A DNA stretch of 64,000 nucleotides from Prorocentrum cordatum (Eukaryota > Sar > Dinophyceae > Prorocentrales > Prorocentraceae): assembly GCA_963575745.1 (NCBI GenBank), contig CAUYUJ010021048.1, positions 30,001-94,000 on the forward strand, in the 5' to 3' direction. Positions 42,890 through 54,102 of the stretch are shown here, piece by piece. The translations under genes and the position numbers were made by a program. Under the pieces are notes generated by a model. That model had not been told where the DNA came from. It was given only the letters and a program-made list of their open reading frames with translations, and did not search any database. Positions within the stretch are counted from its first letter, which is position 1; every line of letters begins with the position of its first letter.

Positions 42890-42998
42890 CAGTCGGCCGC
42901 TCCTGCGAGCGCAGCAGCCAGTCACTGGAGCCCGCCTGCTTCGCGAGCGCCACGTAGGACGGCGCGCGCTCGGAGGAGCCCCAGATGTCGTCGAACTC
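42890..42998 (-). CDS. Candidate internal exon (minus strand)
   Basis: Minus strand: a clean pyrimidine tract ending CTCCCTCCCTCTTAG|GAGTTCGACG, then EFDDIWGSSERAPSYVALAK and QAGSSDWLLRSQERP. The 3' boundary is uncertain: possible donors (GTCGGC, GCGGGC, GAGCGG) lie at several positions, so the end given is approximate. No family recognised. Confidence 0.42.
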
Positions 42999-43299
42999 CT
43001 AAGAGGGAGGGAGAGGCATGGGGGGACAGAGAAAGGGGAGGGAGGGACCCCCACCTCCACCCGCGACGGCCCACGACCAGGCCCAGCGGCGGGGCTGAGC
43101 TGTCTAGGCCCACATATCCAGAGGCTCGAGGATATCGAGTCGTCCCCCGTATCCTCTCGGTCGTGGAAAAATGCGACGGGAGGTTTCTGGCTGTTTTCAG
43201 CCTCTAGGGGCCCTCACTGGGCTTCGGGACCGTCTGAAAAAAAAGCTACATGACATGAAAAACTGGTCCTGGGGAATGGGTCCAGGCCTCTGGGGTCAA

Positions 43300-45140
43300 C
43301 GTTGTGAACCATTACAACGGAAGACCCAACCATATGCAACTCTAGGCACCGTCGCTGTATGCACCGCCTTCGGTGGAGCTCCCTATGGGGCCACCAAGCG
43401 TGTGAGGTGTGTTTGTGTGTGCCAAAATGGGCGCGGTGGGCGCATGCGAGCGCCGGCACTTGGGCCTTCGGTTGGGGCTCACTATGTGGCCACGAAACAT
43501 GTGACGGGTGTGCCAAAATGGGCGCGGTGGGAGCATGCGAGCGCTGGCATTTGGGTCTTCGGAGTATCTCCGGCTGGGGCCACGAAGCGTGTGAGAGGGG
43601 GTGCCAAAATGGGCACGGTGGGAGCCTGCGAGCGCTGGCATTTGGGCTTCGGTGGAGCTCCCTACAGGACCATGAAACGTGTGAGGGGGTTGCCACAATG
43701 GGCGCGGTGGGCGCATGCGAGCGCTGGCATGAGCCTCGGTCGAGCTCCCTATGGGACCACGAAGCGTGTGACGGGTGTGCCAAAATGGGCGCGGTGGGCG
43801 CATGCGAGCGATGGCATTTGGGTCTTCGGAGTATCTCCAGCTGGGACCACGAAACGTGTGAGAAGTTACCAAAATGGACGCGGCGGGGTGGGCGCATGCG
43901 AGGGCGCGCATGCGAGCGCTTGCACTTGGACCTTCGGTGGAGCTCCCTACAATACGGGGTCACGGAATGTGCGAGGGGCGTACCAACGTGAGCGCGGTGG
44001 GCGTATGCGAGCGCTGGCACTTGGGCCTTCGGTTGGGGCTCCCCATTGGGCCACGAAACGTGTGAGGGGTGCCAAAATGGGCGCGGTGGGCGCATGCGAG
44101 CGCTGGCATTTGGGCCTTCAGCGGATCTCCGCATGGGGCCACGAAACGTTTGAAGGGTGTGCTGGAATGTGTGCGGGGCGCGCATGCGAGCGCTAGATAT
44201 TGAGCCTTCGGTGGAGCTCCCTGAGGGCCAGGAAACGTGTGAGGGGGCGTACCAAAAATGGGTGCGGTGGGCGCATGCGGGCGCTAGAATTCGAACTTTC
44301 CTTGGGTGGAGCTCCCCATGGGGCCACGAAACGTTGTGAAATGGCGTGCCAAAATGGGTGCGGTGGGAGCATGCGAGCGCTGGCGTTTGGGCTTTCCTTC
44401 GGTGGAGCTCCCCATAGGGCCACGAAACGTGTGAGAGGTGTGCCAAAATGGGTGCGGTGGGGCGTGCCAGAATGAGAGCGGTGGGCGCACGAAACGTGTG
44501 AGGGGCATACCAACGTGATCGCGGTGGGCGCATGCGAGCGCTGGCACTTGGGCCTTCGGGGGAGCTCCCTACGGGGCCGCGGAACGTGCGAGGGGCCAAA
44601 ATGGGTGCGGTGGGAGCATGCGAGCGCTGGCATTTGGGTATTCGGTGGGGCTCCGTGTGTGCTGGCCACGAAGCGTGTGAGGTGTGTGTGTGTGTGTGTG
44701 TGCTAAAATGGGCGCAGTGGGCGCATGCGAGCGCTGGCATTTGGGCCTTCGGTGGGGCTCCCTACGGGGCCACGGAACGTGTGAGGGGCGTGCCAGAATG
44801 GGCGCGGTGGGCGCATGCGAGCGCTGGCATTTGAGCCTGCGGTGGAGCTTCGTAGAGGCCACGAAATGTATGAGGAGGCGTACCAACATGGGCGCGGTGG
44901 GCGCATGCGAGCGCTGGAATGTTGGCCTTCGGTGTAGCTCCCTATGGGACCACGAAGCGTGTGAAGGGTGTGCCAAAGTGAAGGGGGTGACGGGAGGAGG
45001 GAGGAAGGGGAGGAAGAGAGGAGAGGAGAGGAGAGGAGAGGAGAGGAGAGGAGAGGAGAGGAGAAGAGAGGAGAGGAGAGGAGAGGAGGTGGGACGCGGG
45101 GCGCTGTCTCTTCAAAACGAGGACCCAACACCACAGGATG
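43300..45140. repeat. 90-bp satellite array 1 with flanks
   Basis: About 18 copies of a unit with GGGCGCGGTGGGCGCATGCG, AGCGCTGGCATTTGGGCCTT, CGGTGGAGCTCCCTATGGGG and CCACGAAACGTGTGAGG, spaced 87-108 bp. Left flank GAAGACCCAACCATATGCAA; right flank GGGGCGCTGTCTC and AAAACGAGGACCCAACACCA. Both flanks recur around array 2 at 48630-49310. Confidence 0.95.
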
Positions 45141-45340
45141 GATGGAACACGACGTCGGAGTAATGGAGGAGGGGGGGCGAGGCATGAGGAGGGAGGGGGG
45201 GGGAGGGAGGGAGGGAGGGAGGGGTGGGTGGGTGGATGGATGGGGGGAGGGAGGAAGGGAGGGAAGGAGGCGGGGAGGGAGGAAGTTAGGAGGACAGAAA
45301 ATGCAGAGATGAGTGGGAAGGGGGGAGGGAGGAAGGGAGG
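45015..45340. repeat. (GAGAG)n and GGGA/GGAGG tracts
   Basis: AGGAGAGGAG pentanucleotide run at 45015-45090, then GGGAGGGAGG at 45180-45340, separated by the array's right flank. Confidence 0.95.
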
Positions 45341-45475
45341 GAGGGATGGGGGAGTGGGGAGTGTAAGAACCAATTGCGGCCCACTTTCTCATCACTCTTG
45401 TCCTCGTCCTGCTCCTCTTCACGCCGATTCCATGGGGCCCGCGTGTGAGGGCCGCACAATCCACAGCAACAAACA

Positions 45476-46310
45476 TTACAGACAAATCCACCAGGTGGGA
45501 ACCTCCGCCTTAGAGACTCTAGGAAAGAACCCCTGGGCCATCCTCTTGATGGCTCTCCTGCCGTGGGCTCCTGGGGCCTTACAAGGGAGAAGAAAACCTT
45601 TCAACTGCCTGGCACTGTGGGCACCACACTTGACGCAGGCGACCCCAATGCGTGAGGCTTCTCGCAAGGCCTCCTCGAACAAACCTGTGATGAGCCTCGC
45701 CTCGCTCCTGCAACCGACGGTTGGCATCCACCGCGCGACTCTCGATCGACCCCCCGCAGATCGGCGCGCCGGGGGGCCGCAATGCGGCAGCAGGAGCACT
45801 GGGAGCGGCTCACAGGGCCAACATGAATGTGCCCGAACTGAAGATAGAAGATAGACAGCCTGCAACTCAGGCGGCGCTCGTGCGACACGCACGCGCTTGC
45901 TCATGTGTGCCGTGTCGCGCGCATTCACATACTCAGCCACGACAGCGGCTCAGTGCGCGACGTGCTCAGCAAACTGCTCTGACCTCGCCAACAAATCACG
46001 CCCCAGAGCCAGTATTCGAGAGACACGGCCAGCAAACTTGGCCCAGATGTCGACATGCAAATTGCAGAACTGTCCTTCCTGCTGATGACGCCTTGCTGAA
46101 CACGTGCGATCGCACAGTGCACAATGACTTTGCGCATGCTCAGATTCGTCCCCCTCGGGCCCCCAAAGTCCTCGATGGGGGCGCCAATGCATAAGCCCAC
46201 GCCGACTTGTGGGAGGCGGTCCATCTGGGGCCTCTGTCAGTGACCCCAAGGAACACCAAATCCGAGTCAGTGGAAGGAGGTAGGTAGTAGGACCGCAACT
46301 CCAAGCAAGC
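45476..46310 (-). pseudogene. Possible 3' remnant of a retroelement polyprotein
   Basis: Protein-like minus-strand text spread over two frames: GQFCNLHVDIWAKFAGRVSR, ILALGRDLLARSEQFAEHVA, a stop, then YVNARDTAHMSKRVRVARA and EEALREASRIGVACVKCGAH, LKGFLLPCKAPGAHG. The CVKCG...PC pattern resembles the Cys-containing C-terminal segments often seen in dinoflagellate RT-derived proteins. That comparison is from general knowledge and unverified. No RT motifs are left here. Confidence 0.5.
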
Positions 46311-46313
46311 GGA

Positions 46314-46964
46314 CTACAGCGGCGAGCTCGGCCCCATCAGTGCCAAGAGCTTACGCCGAGCACGCACAAGAGACAACGTCCTGCACTCCGAGCGGCCCAA
46401 TCGGTTCCAGCGTGATAATGGCCCACGCAGTGGCCGTGTACTCCTCGCCCCGTTGGGCTTCAAAATCAAGCGCGGAACGGTCCAGAAGGCTTCTCGAGCA
46501 GTGGGGATTCTTAAGCCCGAGTGCTGCCGGCAAACAACCACGTCCTGGGCAGGGGGCCCCCGGTCAACCCGAGGGCGAAGATGCCGCAAGGCCCGCTCCA
46601 GGAAACGCCAGACCTCAGGCAGCGCACGGGCCTGGACAAGCATGCCAAACGCGGCAGAACAGGGCGGCCCCCAGCCGGTGAGCACTCGAAATGGCGGTGC
46701 AGCAGCGTACCAGGCCCTTCGCAGACCTCGCGAGCATATCAGCGACGGCGGCGCCTTGGAGCGGTCGGCGTCTAGCTGCCCAGCAAGCACCTCTGGGGCC
46801 TCGAAGCCGAGCAGGAAGCCGTCCCTGCTGACGGCGCGCTGCTGCGCCGCCGGCGCTGCGTCGAGGATAACCTGGAAGGCCTGCCGGGATCGGAGGATTG
46901 CAATTCGAGGGTCGAGGTTCGAAGTTCGAAGATCGAAAGTCACAAGAGGAGAATATACCGACAT
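46314..46964 (-). pseudogene. Coding-like remnant upstream of the 45.5-kb fragment
   Basis: Minus-strand frame with RDGFLLGFEAPEVLAGQLDA, SAAFGMLVQARALPEVWRFL and HSGLRIPTAREAFWTVPRL. Balanced composition, no recognised motif. It may be the next part of the same eroded element. Confidence 0.4.
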
Positions 46965-47060
46965 TGCTACCGTTCCCTCGTCGCCACGGTTGGACTCGCC
47001 TCTGGATGATGGTCGGAACGGAACCCGGGAGAGGTTCGAGGATCGAGGTTCGAAGGACTA
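46895..47060. repeat. TTCGA-rich short direct repeats
   Basis: GGGTCGAGGTTCGAAGTTCG, AAGATCGAAAG and, 120 bp later, GAGGTTCGAGGATCGAGGTT and CGAAGG. TTCGAA palindromes in a degenerate array. Confidence 0.65.
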
Positions 47061-47122
47061 GAGGCCTCCCAAACGGGGTCCGAGTAGACGGGGTCGGAGG
47101 GTCGCGCCGCATCCCCAATGCA

Positions 47123-47151
47123 TCGCCGATACATAAGCGATGTATCGGCGA
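47123..47151. other. Perfect 12-bp hairpin
   Basis: TCGCCGATACAT, loop AAGCG, ATGTATCGGCGA. No T-run follows on either strand. The stem resembles the ATCGGCGAT core of the 208-bp MITE family (49584, 51256) and may be a remnant. Confidence 0.7.
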
Positions 47152-48227
47152 CGTCGGCGGTGCGACAATGTCCCAGCGACAGTACTACTATGAGGATCAT
47201 GTTGAAGCTTACACCTTACCCAAATCTGAATACAAGTCACAAGCCAACTGTCCCTAGATCAGTCAAACATCATCCCATCGGCCGACGTACCTCGTGAATC
47301 AACCTACCACATGCTGCTGAACAGCGACGAAAATAATCCGTTGCTGTTTGTGGTAGCGTTGGGGCGAGTTGCCGAACGCGTCACAAGCCCGAGTCGTAAT
47401 AAGCACACCGTAAAGGGTTTAGAGTTCGGGGTTCAGGACTCAACCAATTGAACAAGACGTGCAATCTTAACAATCATGTTTCCTTTACTCCAGATGCCAA
47501 TGGCACACGCGAGCCATAGTCCCGCCTATCTCTACTCGATGAGACTGTAACGGCTAGTCATGGCTAGTCATGGCTAGTCATGGCGACCGGCGTAACATAC
47601 AACATCTCACCCATGAGCTGACATGGAAGGGACAATGCAAGAACGGTAACACGTTAGGAGCACACGTGTTGGCTGAGGAGTCGGAGCGAGGACGGGCAGG
47701 AGCAGGAGAAGGATGAGGACGAAGGCCAGAACGAAGAGGTGACACTCTCATGTGTCCGCTTCCCCTCTTACGATCATTCGCATTATGAGGTATCTCTCTC
47801 TCTCTGTCTCGTTCGATATCTCTCTTTCTTTCTTGTTGTGGATTCCTCCCCCTTCATCCTTTTGCTCCTCCCCCCTCCCCTCCACCACCCCCTCCTCCCC
47901 TGGACGGCCCCGGGGTCCAGGGTTTCCGCGAGGGGCAAGGCCCCCGCCGCGCTCGGCTGCTTGCCAAGATTCCGCAGCCTCCGCTGCACTTTGAAGCGCG
48001 CTGTCCGCAGTGCCCACATCCACGCAGAAACACCTCCCCTTCTGCCGCTTCGTCTCTCGTCGTCCACACTCCTGGTCACCCTCCCTCGCCGAGGCCCCCT
48101 TTCACGTCACGCTTTGATCCGGTCCAGCGAGCAGAATCTGCAAGGGGATGAGCTTGTGGAAGGGCCAGGCCGAGGATGAGGACGCGCGTGGCGCATGAGG
48201 ATCATGAGAAGGATGACCACGAAGAGG
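47152..48227. other. Unassigned sequence with small repeats
   Basis: Includes three GGCTAGTCAT units at 47552-47583 and a CT-rich patch near 47795-47890. No coding frame supported. Confidence 0.5.
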
Positions 48228-48326
48228 GATGATGATGATGCTGATGATGATGATGATGATGATGATGCTGATGCTGATGATGATGCTGATGATGATGCTG
48301 ATGCTGATGCTGATGATGAGGAGGAA
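48228..48326. repeat. (GATGAT/GCT)n microsatellite
   Basis: About 100 bp of ATG triplets with GCTGATGCTGATG interruptions. Confidence 0.97.
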
Positions 48327-48373
48327 TAATGCCACGCTCAAGTCAGAGAAGCCCCTCCCTCCCCTCGAGGAGC

Positions 48374-48427
48374 CTGCTGGGGGGTCAACTCGTCCTGCTC
48401 CCAGGGCAGCTTGATCTCGTCGATGAC
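48374..48427 (-). CDS. Candidate small exon (minus strand)
   Basis: Minus strand: CCGTTCTCGAG|GTCATCGACG, 18 codons VIDEIKLPWEQDELTPQQ, then CAG|GCTCCT as a possible GC donor. A second island just upstream, TGTAG|GAGGACATG at 48600 (EDMPDLKQAIEREPR), is similar but its phase does not join with this one using the donors I can see. Confidence 0.33.
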
Positions 48428-48629
48428 CTCGAGAACGGGGGGGAGGCTCCGCACGGCGAGGCGCGAGCGTGCGCGTTCGCGTGCTACCGCACCGCCCCGT
48501 CGAGCTTGACTGGAGAAGACGCGTGCGAGGAACGGCGCTACTGCACCGTACCACGTCTGGGCTCCCTTTCGATGGCTTGCTTTAGGTCGGGCATGTCCTC
48601 CTACAGGGGGATCTTCGACGAACAATACA

Positions 48630-49310
48630 TTAGCCTGGCGAAAGACCCAACCAAATGCAGTTGTGGGTACTGCCGTTGTATGCGCCGCATTTGGTGTAGC
48701 TCCCTTTGGGGCCACGAGGCATGTGAAGGGTGTGCCAAAATGAATGCGGTGGGCGCATGCGAGCGCTGGCATCTGGGCCTTCGGTGGAGTTCTCTATGGG
48801 GCGAAAAACTGTGTGAGAGGTGTGCCAAAATGGGTGCGGTGGGCGCATGTGGGCGCACGCGGGCGCTGGCATCTGGGCCTTCGGTGGGGCTCCCTTTGGG
48901 GCCACGAAGGGTGTGAGGGGCGTGCCAAAATGGGCGAGGTGGGCGCATGCGAGCGCTGGCATCTGGGCCTTCGGCGGGGCTCCCTATGGGGCCAAGAAGC
49001 AATTTATGTGTGTCCCAAAATTGGCGCGGTGGGCGCGTGCGCGCGCTGGCATGTGGGCCTCCGGTGGAGCTCCATATGGGGCCACAAAACGTGTGAGGGG
49101 AGTGCTAAAATGGGTGCGGTGGGCACATGCGAGCTCTGGCATCTGGGCCCAAGGTGGAGCTCCCCACGGGACCACGAAGCGTGTGATGTGTGTGTGTGCC
49201 AAAGTGAGGGAGGAGAGGAGGAGGGGGAGGATGGGAGGAGGGAGGAGGGCAGCGTGAGCGAGGACGCGGGGCGCTGTCTTGTCAAAACGAGGACCCAACA
49301 CCACAAGATG
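48630..49310. repeat. 90-bp satellite array 2 with flanks
   Basis: About six copies of the array 1 unit between the same flanks: AAAGACCCAACCAAATGCAG on the left, GGGGCGCTGTCTTGTCAAAA and CGAGGACCCAACACCACAAG on the right. Direct orientation. Confidence 0.94.
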
Positions 49311-49583
49311 GTCGGGACAGATAGTCAGCACGTGCTCGAACACCGTGAAACAACTGCCCCAACTGGCCCCCAGACCATCTTTTGAGACCATTCTTGAGCA
49401 TTCCGTCTATGAGGGCTGTGTCCGCCTCAAGGCTTGCTCCTCCGGCTCCCCCCCACACACACACCTCCCACACACGCCGGGCTCGGTGCCCGAGGCCGCC
49501 TGCGCTCCCCTCTCCCGCCGCCCCCCGGCGGTCGGGCTACATCTCCCGCTTCCTCCCCCGCGGCCGCCCTCTTCTTTTCCGCG

Positions 49584-49791
49584 AGGGGCAACGATAGGGG
49601 GGATGCGCATAGGGGGGGATGCATCGACCTGCAATCGGCTATACGTCGCCGATAGATCGGCGATGGGCCTCCGATAGTGAATCCGCACCTTCCTGGGCAG
49701 GCTGGGGCTATCGGGCCCCTATCGGCGATCAGAGGGCGATTGGGGGTCGATGCATCCCCCCCGATGCCCATCCCCCCCTATCGTTGCCCCT
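49584..49791. mobile_element. 208-bp MITE with 45-bp TIRs, copy 1
   Basis: Left TIR begins AGGGGCAACGATAGGGGGGA (49584-49628); the right end, TCGTTGCCCCT at 49791, is its reverse complement over 45-46 nt with one indel and about three mismatches. The interior is built from ATCGGCGAT palindromes (GCCGATAGATCGGCGATG). No coding capacity. Target-site duplication not obvious. Confidence 0.92.
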
Positions 49792-50247
49792 GACTCTCTT
49801 CCACCTGTCCCCGCGCTTCGCGCCCGGCGCGGCCCGCTGGCAACGACACACGCGCCGACGACTGCTGGCGCTGCCGAGGGACAAACTGTTGGGCTCCCTT
49901 CGGGCCCCGCTCCAACGTTGGTACGGTGCGGAGTCTTGTTCGGCCCTCGGGGCCGAAAAGCTGTGGACCGTACCATTCCCGGATGAAGGGCCGACGGCAC
50001 CTCGGGAAACGCCAGCGCGGTGTGTACGGTGCACAGACGTCGTCCGTGGACTTCCGATGGCCACACTGCCCCAAGAGTGTGGAGGACGTCGGGCGCGAGA
50101 CACAGGACACGCAGGCACCCGCACTTTGGAAGGGCCGACCTGCTGCTCAGACTCGACTGTGCTGGCGGCCCCAGACCCTGCCGGACCCTCCACCCCACCC
50201 CTTCCCACTTAGAACTGTGCCAGCAATGCTCCCCAAACATGCGCAAC

Positions 50248-50386
50248 AAATACGGCGGACATTTCCACCCCAAGAAGATCGGGTGGGTACTTCCGCGAAC
50301 GCATGGTGGAAACAGCGACGGCAAAGTAGGGCAGACATTTACTTCGAAGGAGCCTGAAAAATAGGGCGGAGGTTTCCGCCCTACTT
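50248..50386. mobile_element. AAGTAGGGCGGACAT-family MITE, copy 2
   Basis: Left end AAATACGGCGGACATTTCCACC and right end GCGGAGGTTTCCGCCCTACTT, with the internal GGAAACAGCGACGGCAAAGTAGG-type text of copy 1 (27151-27262). About 25 bp longer than copy 1 because of extra sequence next to the left TIR. Confidence 0.85.
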
Positions 50387-50398
50387 GCGAAAGCACCC

Positions 50399-50470
50399 AG
50401 GAGGAGGAGGAGGAGGAGGAGGAGGGGGAGGAGGGGGTGGGGAGGAGGGACAAGGAGGGGGGGGGAGAGA
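50399..50470. repeat. (GGA)n/GGGG tract
   Basis: GGAGGAGGAGG grading into GGGGAGGAGGG, directly beside the MITE copy. The next 780 bp are unique; a minus-strand stretch near 50590-50660 (RGAVVTRCMRSLRER|GTGGGA) is exon-like but weak. Confidence 0.9.
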
Positions 50471-51255
50471 AAGAGCACCGGGGCCAGCCCAAACCCAGAC
50501 GCCTCTTGAGAGATCAGGGTGGCGGGCCGCCGTGATTTTCGGTCCCCCACGGGCGGCTGTCTGCGAGCCTTCCCACCCGCTCCCTGAGCGACCGCATGCA
50601 GCGGGTCACCACAGCGCCGCGCGGCGGCTGCTTCGGTGCGGACCGCTCGGAGGAGGCGGGCTGAAGCGTGAACCTTGAAGTGGAGTTGGGTCTGGCGTGG
50701 ACAGGGTGCTGGCGCAAACCTCAACGCGCACCTTTCTCCCGATTCAATTTTGGTTGGCATTGCCAGCGGGGTGCAGGAGTTCGGTCAGTCGACAGATCGA
50801 CACGTCGCGGCGCAGCCCGCCTATGTTAAATTGGGGGCGCGGGGGGATGCTCACAATCATCAGCATCAGAGGTGCAGGACTCGGTCCAGGAATAATCAGG
50901 AATAAGAAGCGAAGGACGGAGGGGCTTTCCTGGCCACGACCTGGGCCTAAAGAACGGCTCGATCCAACTCCAACATACGGTAACTCCACTTGGGCTGGAT
51001 CCAGGTCTAACCACGAAAGCCAGAGCCCCTCCTGAGCCCCAGGTGGTCCTTATCTCAGCGTCTTTACTGCAGGCGGCTGAAAGAGGAGGCATACCAATCC
51101 TTGAAGTGGCAAGGCTATCTGACTATGTTGGAGCCTGCGAAACCAAAAACAATTACCTTCAGAAGAAGGCCTGTCTGGAAACATTGCTAGCGCTCGTTCT
51201 GCAAGCAATTCGACTCGGCATCGTGCTGCAGAACTGGATCGTCGTCGCTTTTGTC

Positions 51256-51461
51256 AGGGGGAACGAGAACGGGGGCTGGCTCAGGGGGTAAAACATCGGC
51301 CTGGAATCGGCGATACACTGCCGATAGATCGGCGATAGGCCCCGATGGCGAATCCACAAGTTCCTGGGCTGGGTTGGCTATCGGACCACTGTCGGCGATG
51401 GATGGGCGATTGGTGTCGACGCATCCCCCCTCGCCCCCCATTCCCCCATGACGTTGCCCAT
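51256..51461. mobile_element. 208-bp-type MITE, copy 2 (diverged)
   Basis: About 206 bp, aligned end to end with copy 1: left AGGGGGAACGAGAACGGGGG, interior GCCGATAGATCGGCGATAGG, right GCATCCCCCCTCGCC to CGTTGCCCA. The TIRs are more eroded than in copy 1. Confidence 0.87.
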
Positions 51462-52820
51462 GCCCAGAGCTCCGACGTAGTGTTTTTTTCGCAATGTCGA
51501 GCTTTGTGGCCATTTTCGACCTGCGGTGAGGGCCTGGAGGCCGAAAGCGGCCAAAAACTCACGTAGTATTTTTTCACGAAAGGGGGTGGGGGTGATCCGA
51601 CGACTCGACATCCTCGAGCCCCTGGAGGTGTGGGCCCAGAGCAGCTCAACCCCTGGCAGGGCCGGGCCGCAGGCCATCGTGATCCCTTCGTGGCGGAGAT
51701 CGACCTCGCCCCAGGAAGGGCGTGGAGGTCCCTAGAAGCCTCCTGAGGCCCAACAGTGCGGACACACTCCCCTCCTCGGTCCTCGATCCTCCCCGCCCTC
51801 CTCGAGTCTTTGCATGTGTGCTGTGGGCCAGGATCAGCTCGGCCCCTGCGGCCTGGCCTGGCCATGGCAGGGGGCCCCCTGGTTTCTGGCACATGACTTG
51901 GGCCTTTGGCGGGCCGTTCGGGGCGATCCCAGCACCCCGGGACGCTCTCGGCGAGGCGAAGCTGCTGGAAAGCGCCCCGAGGCTGGAAAACCGCTGAGGA
52001 CCGACGAAGTCGCGATCGACCCCCGCGCGATCGACTCCCCCACGCTAGCACGGAACGTACCGTGTGGGCCGGGAGCAGCTCTCGGCGGCGAGCCCAGGGG
52101 GAAGTCAGAGGGGGCGGGCCTTCCCAGAAGGCTCGGACGAGAAGTCTTCTAAGCTTCTCCGAAGACAGAGGTGGCTTCTCGGAAGGCGCGAGGGCTTCTG
52201 AGAGGCCCCGCCGCCTTCAGAGAAGGCCTGCCCCCCCTCTCACTTCCCCCCGTGCGCGCCGCCGATCCCGCCCCCCTTCCTCCGCCTCCTGTCCGAGAAC
52301 GTGCGGGGTCGCTCTCGGGGGCCTGTCGCCGATCTGCCGCCGATTCCGGCTCGGTGCTTCCCCCTGTGAGCCGGGCCCCCTCTGACGTTCCCCCTCGAGC
52401 AGCAGGCGCAAGAAAACGACGAGGGCGAGGGCGAGGACGAGCCTTCCCTCCCGTCGAGGGCGTCCAAGAGGGGGGAGTCCAAGAGGGGGGTTCGCAAATC
52501 ACGGCCCGAGGCAGGTGCGCGGCCCAGGGGGGGGGTACGAGACACAACGGACGAAGAAGAGAGGGCCATGGGATCTGGGAGATATCACGGACGGCTCCCT
52601 CCACGATCTCCCCCCCCCTTAGCCATCACCTCCCTCTTGGCCGCCCCCACCCCGGGCCCGCCGCCGAAGTTCAGCCCCCCGCAGCCAGGCCTGGCCGTGG
52701 GCCCGCGTCACCTGCAGCTCGGGCCCGACGCGGACGGCGCACGGCGTCACCAGGGAGTGCAGCGACAGGCAGGAGGGCAGCAGGAGCCCAGCGACCAGCG
52801 AGGGGGGGAGCCCAGGAGGA
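51462..52820. other. GC-rich sequence with local repeats, no gene
   Basis: GGGCCAGGATCAGCTCGGCC-like phrases recur near 51630, 51828 and 52065; GGCTTCT units near 52140-52200. A minus-strand stretch at 52715-52800 (LSLHSLVTPCAVRVGPELQ|GTGACG) has a good donor but no visible acceptor. Confidence 0.5.
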
Positions 52821-52826
52821 AGGGGG

Positions 52827-52892
52827 CAGGGAGGAGGAGGAGGAGGAGGAGGAGGAGGAGGAGGAGGAGGAGGAGGAGGAGGAGGAGGAGTT
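52827..52892. repeat. (GGA)n microsatellite
   Basis: About 60 bp of GGA, then A/G-rich sequence to 52960. Confidence 0.96.
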
Positions 52893-53019
52893 CGAGTAGC
52901 TTGAACGAGAAAAGGAGGAGAAGGATGAGGATGAAGAGGAGGAGGAAGAGGATGCTTGAGGTGGTATGGCTTAAAGGGCGCCTTGACCCCACTGGTGGGA
53001 CCAGAGGTCTGGTGTACCA

Positions 53020-53480
53020 CCTTGCTGTGCCACCCAAGGACAGGACATGTCCTGCCTCGGGGCAGTGCAACCAGGGGGATCATATTAGAAGACCCCTTTA
53101 GGCTCAAGCCCGACTGTGGAGAGGGCTGAGGAGAATTCCCTCGGTGTTCCTGTCGCTCTCTCGCTTGCCGATCGGTGTGAACACACACGATCTGCTCAGT
53201 GCTTCTGAGCACATGTCACTGCACAGCCTCTCTATAACAGGCCTATACTCACGATCCGAAAGCTCCAGGACGCTCAACATCGTATTATGGTGTGCCACTC
53301 GAGAACGGGGTAACTACACAGAGAAAACCAAAGGCCATGCCCTGTCCTGGCACCATGTCTTGCACCCGTCCAAGGACCATGTCCTGCCTCGAAAGCGACG
53401 GCTCAGCTTGGTCATCTTGCCGAATGGGTCTGTGCAGCTAGGAGGATGAAACACGGATGCCCTTTTAGGTTCAGTCCGGA
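53020..53480. repeat. Direct repeat pair, offset about 360 bp
   Basis: CCAAGGACAGGACATGTCCTGCC (about 53034) and CCAAGGACCATGTCCTGCC (about 53372) precede parallel text ending in CCCCTTTAGGCTCAAGCCCG and CCCTTTTAGGTTCAGTCCGG. Confidence 0.65.
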
Positions 53481-54102
53481 CCGTGGGAAAGACAGAACAG
53501 ATCCCCACGGGCTTGCAGGAGGAGTGGGAGGCGTATAAGCGAGGATGGGGCACAATGGCGGGAGAGGAAGGGAGAGGAGGAGGAAGAGGAGGAGGAGGAG
53601 GAGGAGGGGGAGGAGGAGGCGAAGCGTAACCGAGGGGTTCGTCGTCGTGCCGCACTACTCTCTAACGCCTGCCTGCCTGTCCTCCATCGCGCTGTGTCCC
53701 TCAGCCACTTGGCCATGGGCGCTGCGGCGCGGCAAAGCGACGTTTAAAGAGGAGGACGGAGGCCAATGGTGCACATTATACAGCGCATTCGAAATCCTGT
53801 TATGCCTGATCACCTGCACATCTGATGGATGCAGAGTCTGATCGCCAGTGCACGGGAGCACACTAGGCAGCACATACGTGTGAGAGGGGTGGCTAACCGC
53901 AGTCGGAGAGGAAGGGCAAACAGGGGGAAAGACGGGGGGAGAACAGGGCAGAGGGAAACTCTGACCTACTGTCTGGGACAATCGTGCGAATGGCCGGCAG
54001 GTCACGAGGCATCTCATATTCAACCCATTGGAACATTGTGGGCTGATCAGCTGCGCTCGACGAAACATCACATAAGGCGGGAGGGCCAGAAGAGGATAGC
54101 TG

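Noticed and set aside
43214-44740. 508-codon minus-strand ORF with HAPTAPILA repeats
   Set aside because: It is the 90-bp satellite read in one frame; unit-length indels and spacing show no coding constraint.
48552-48600. Joining the 48.60 island to the 48.43 island as consecutive exons
   Set aside because: The available GTACGG and GTGGTA donors give phase 1, which does not fit the VIDEIK frame of the next island.
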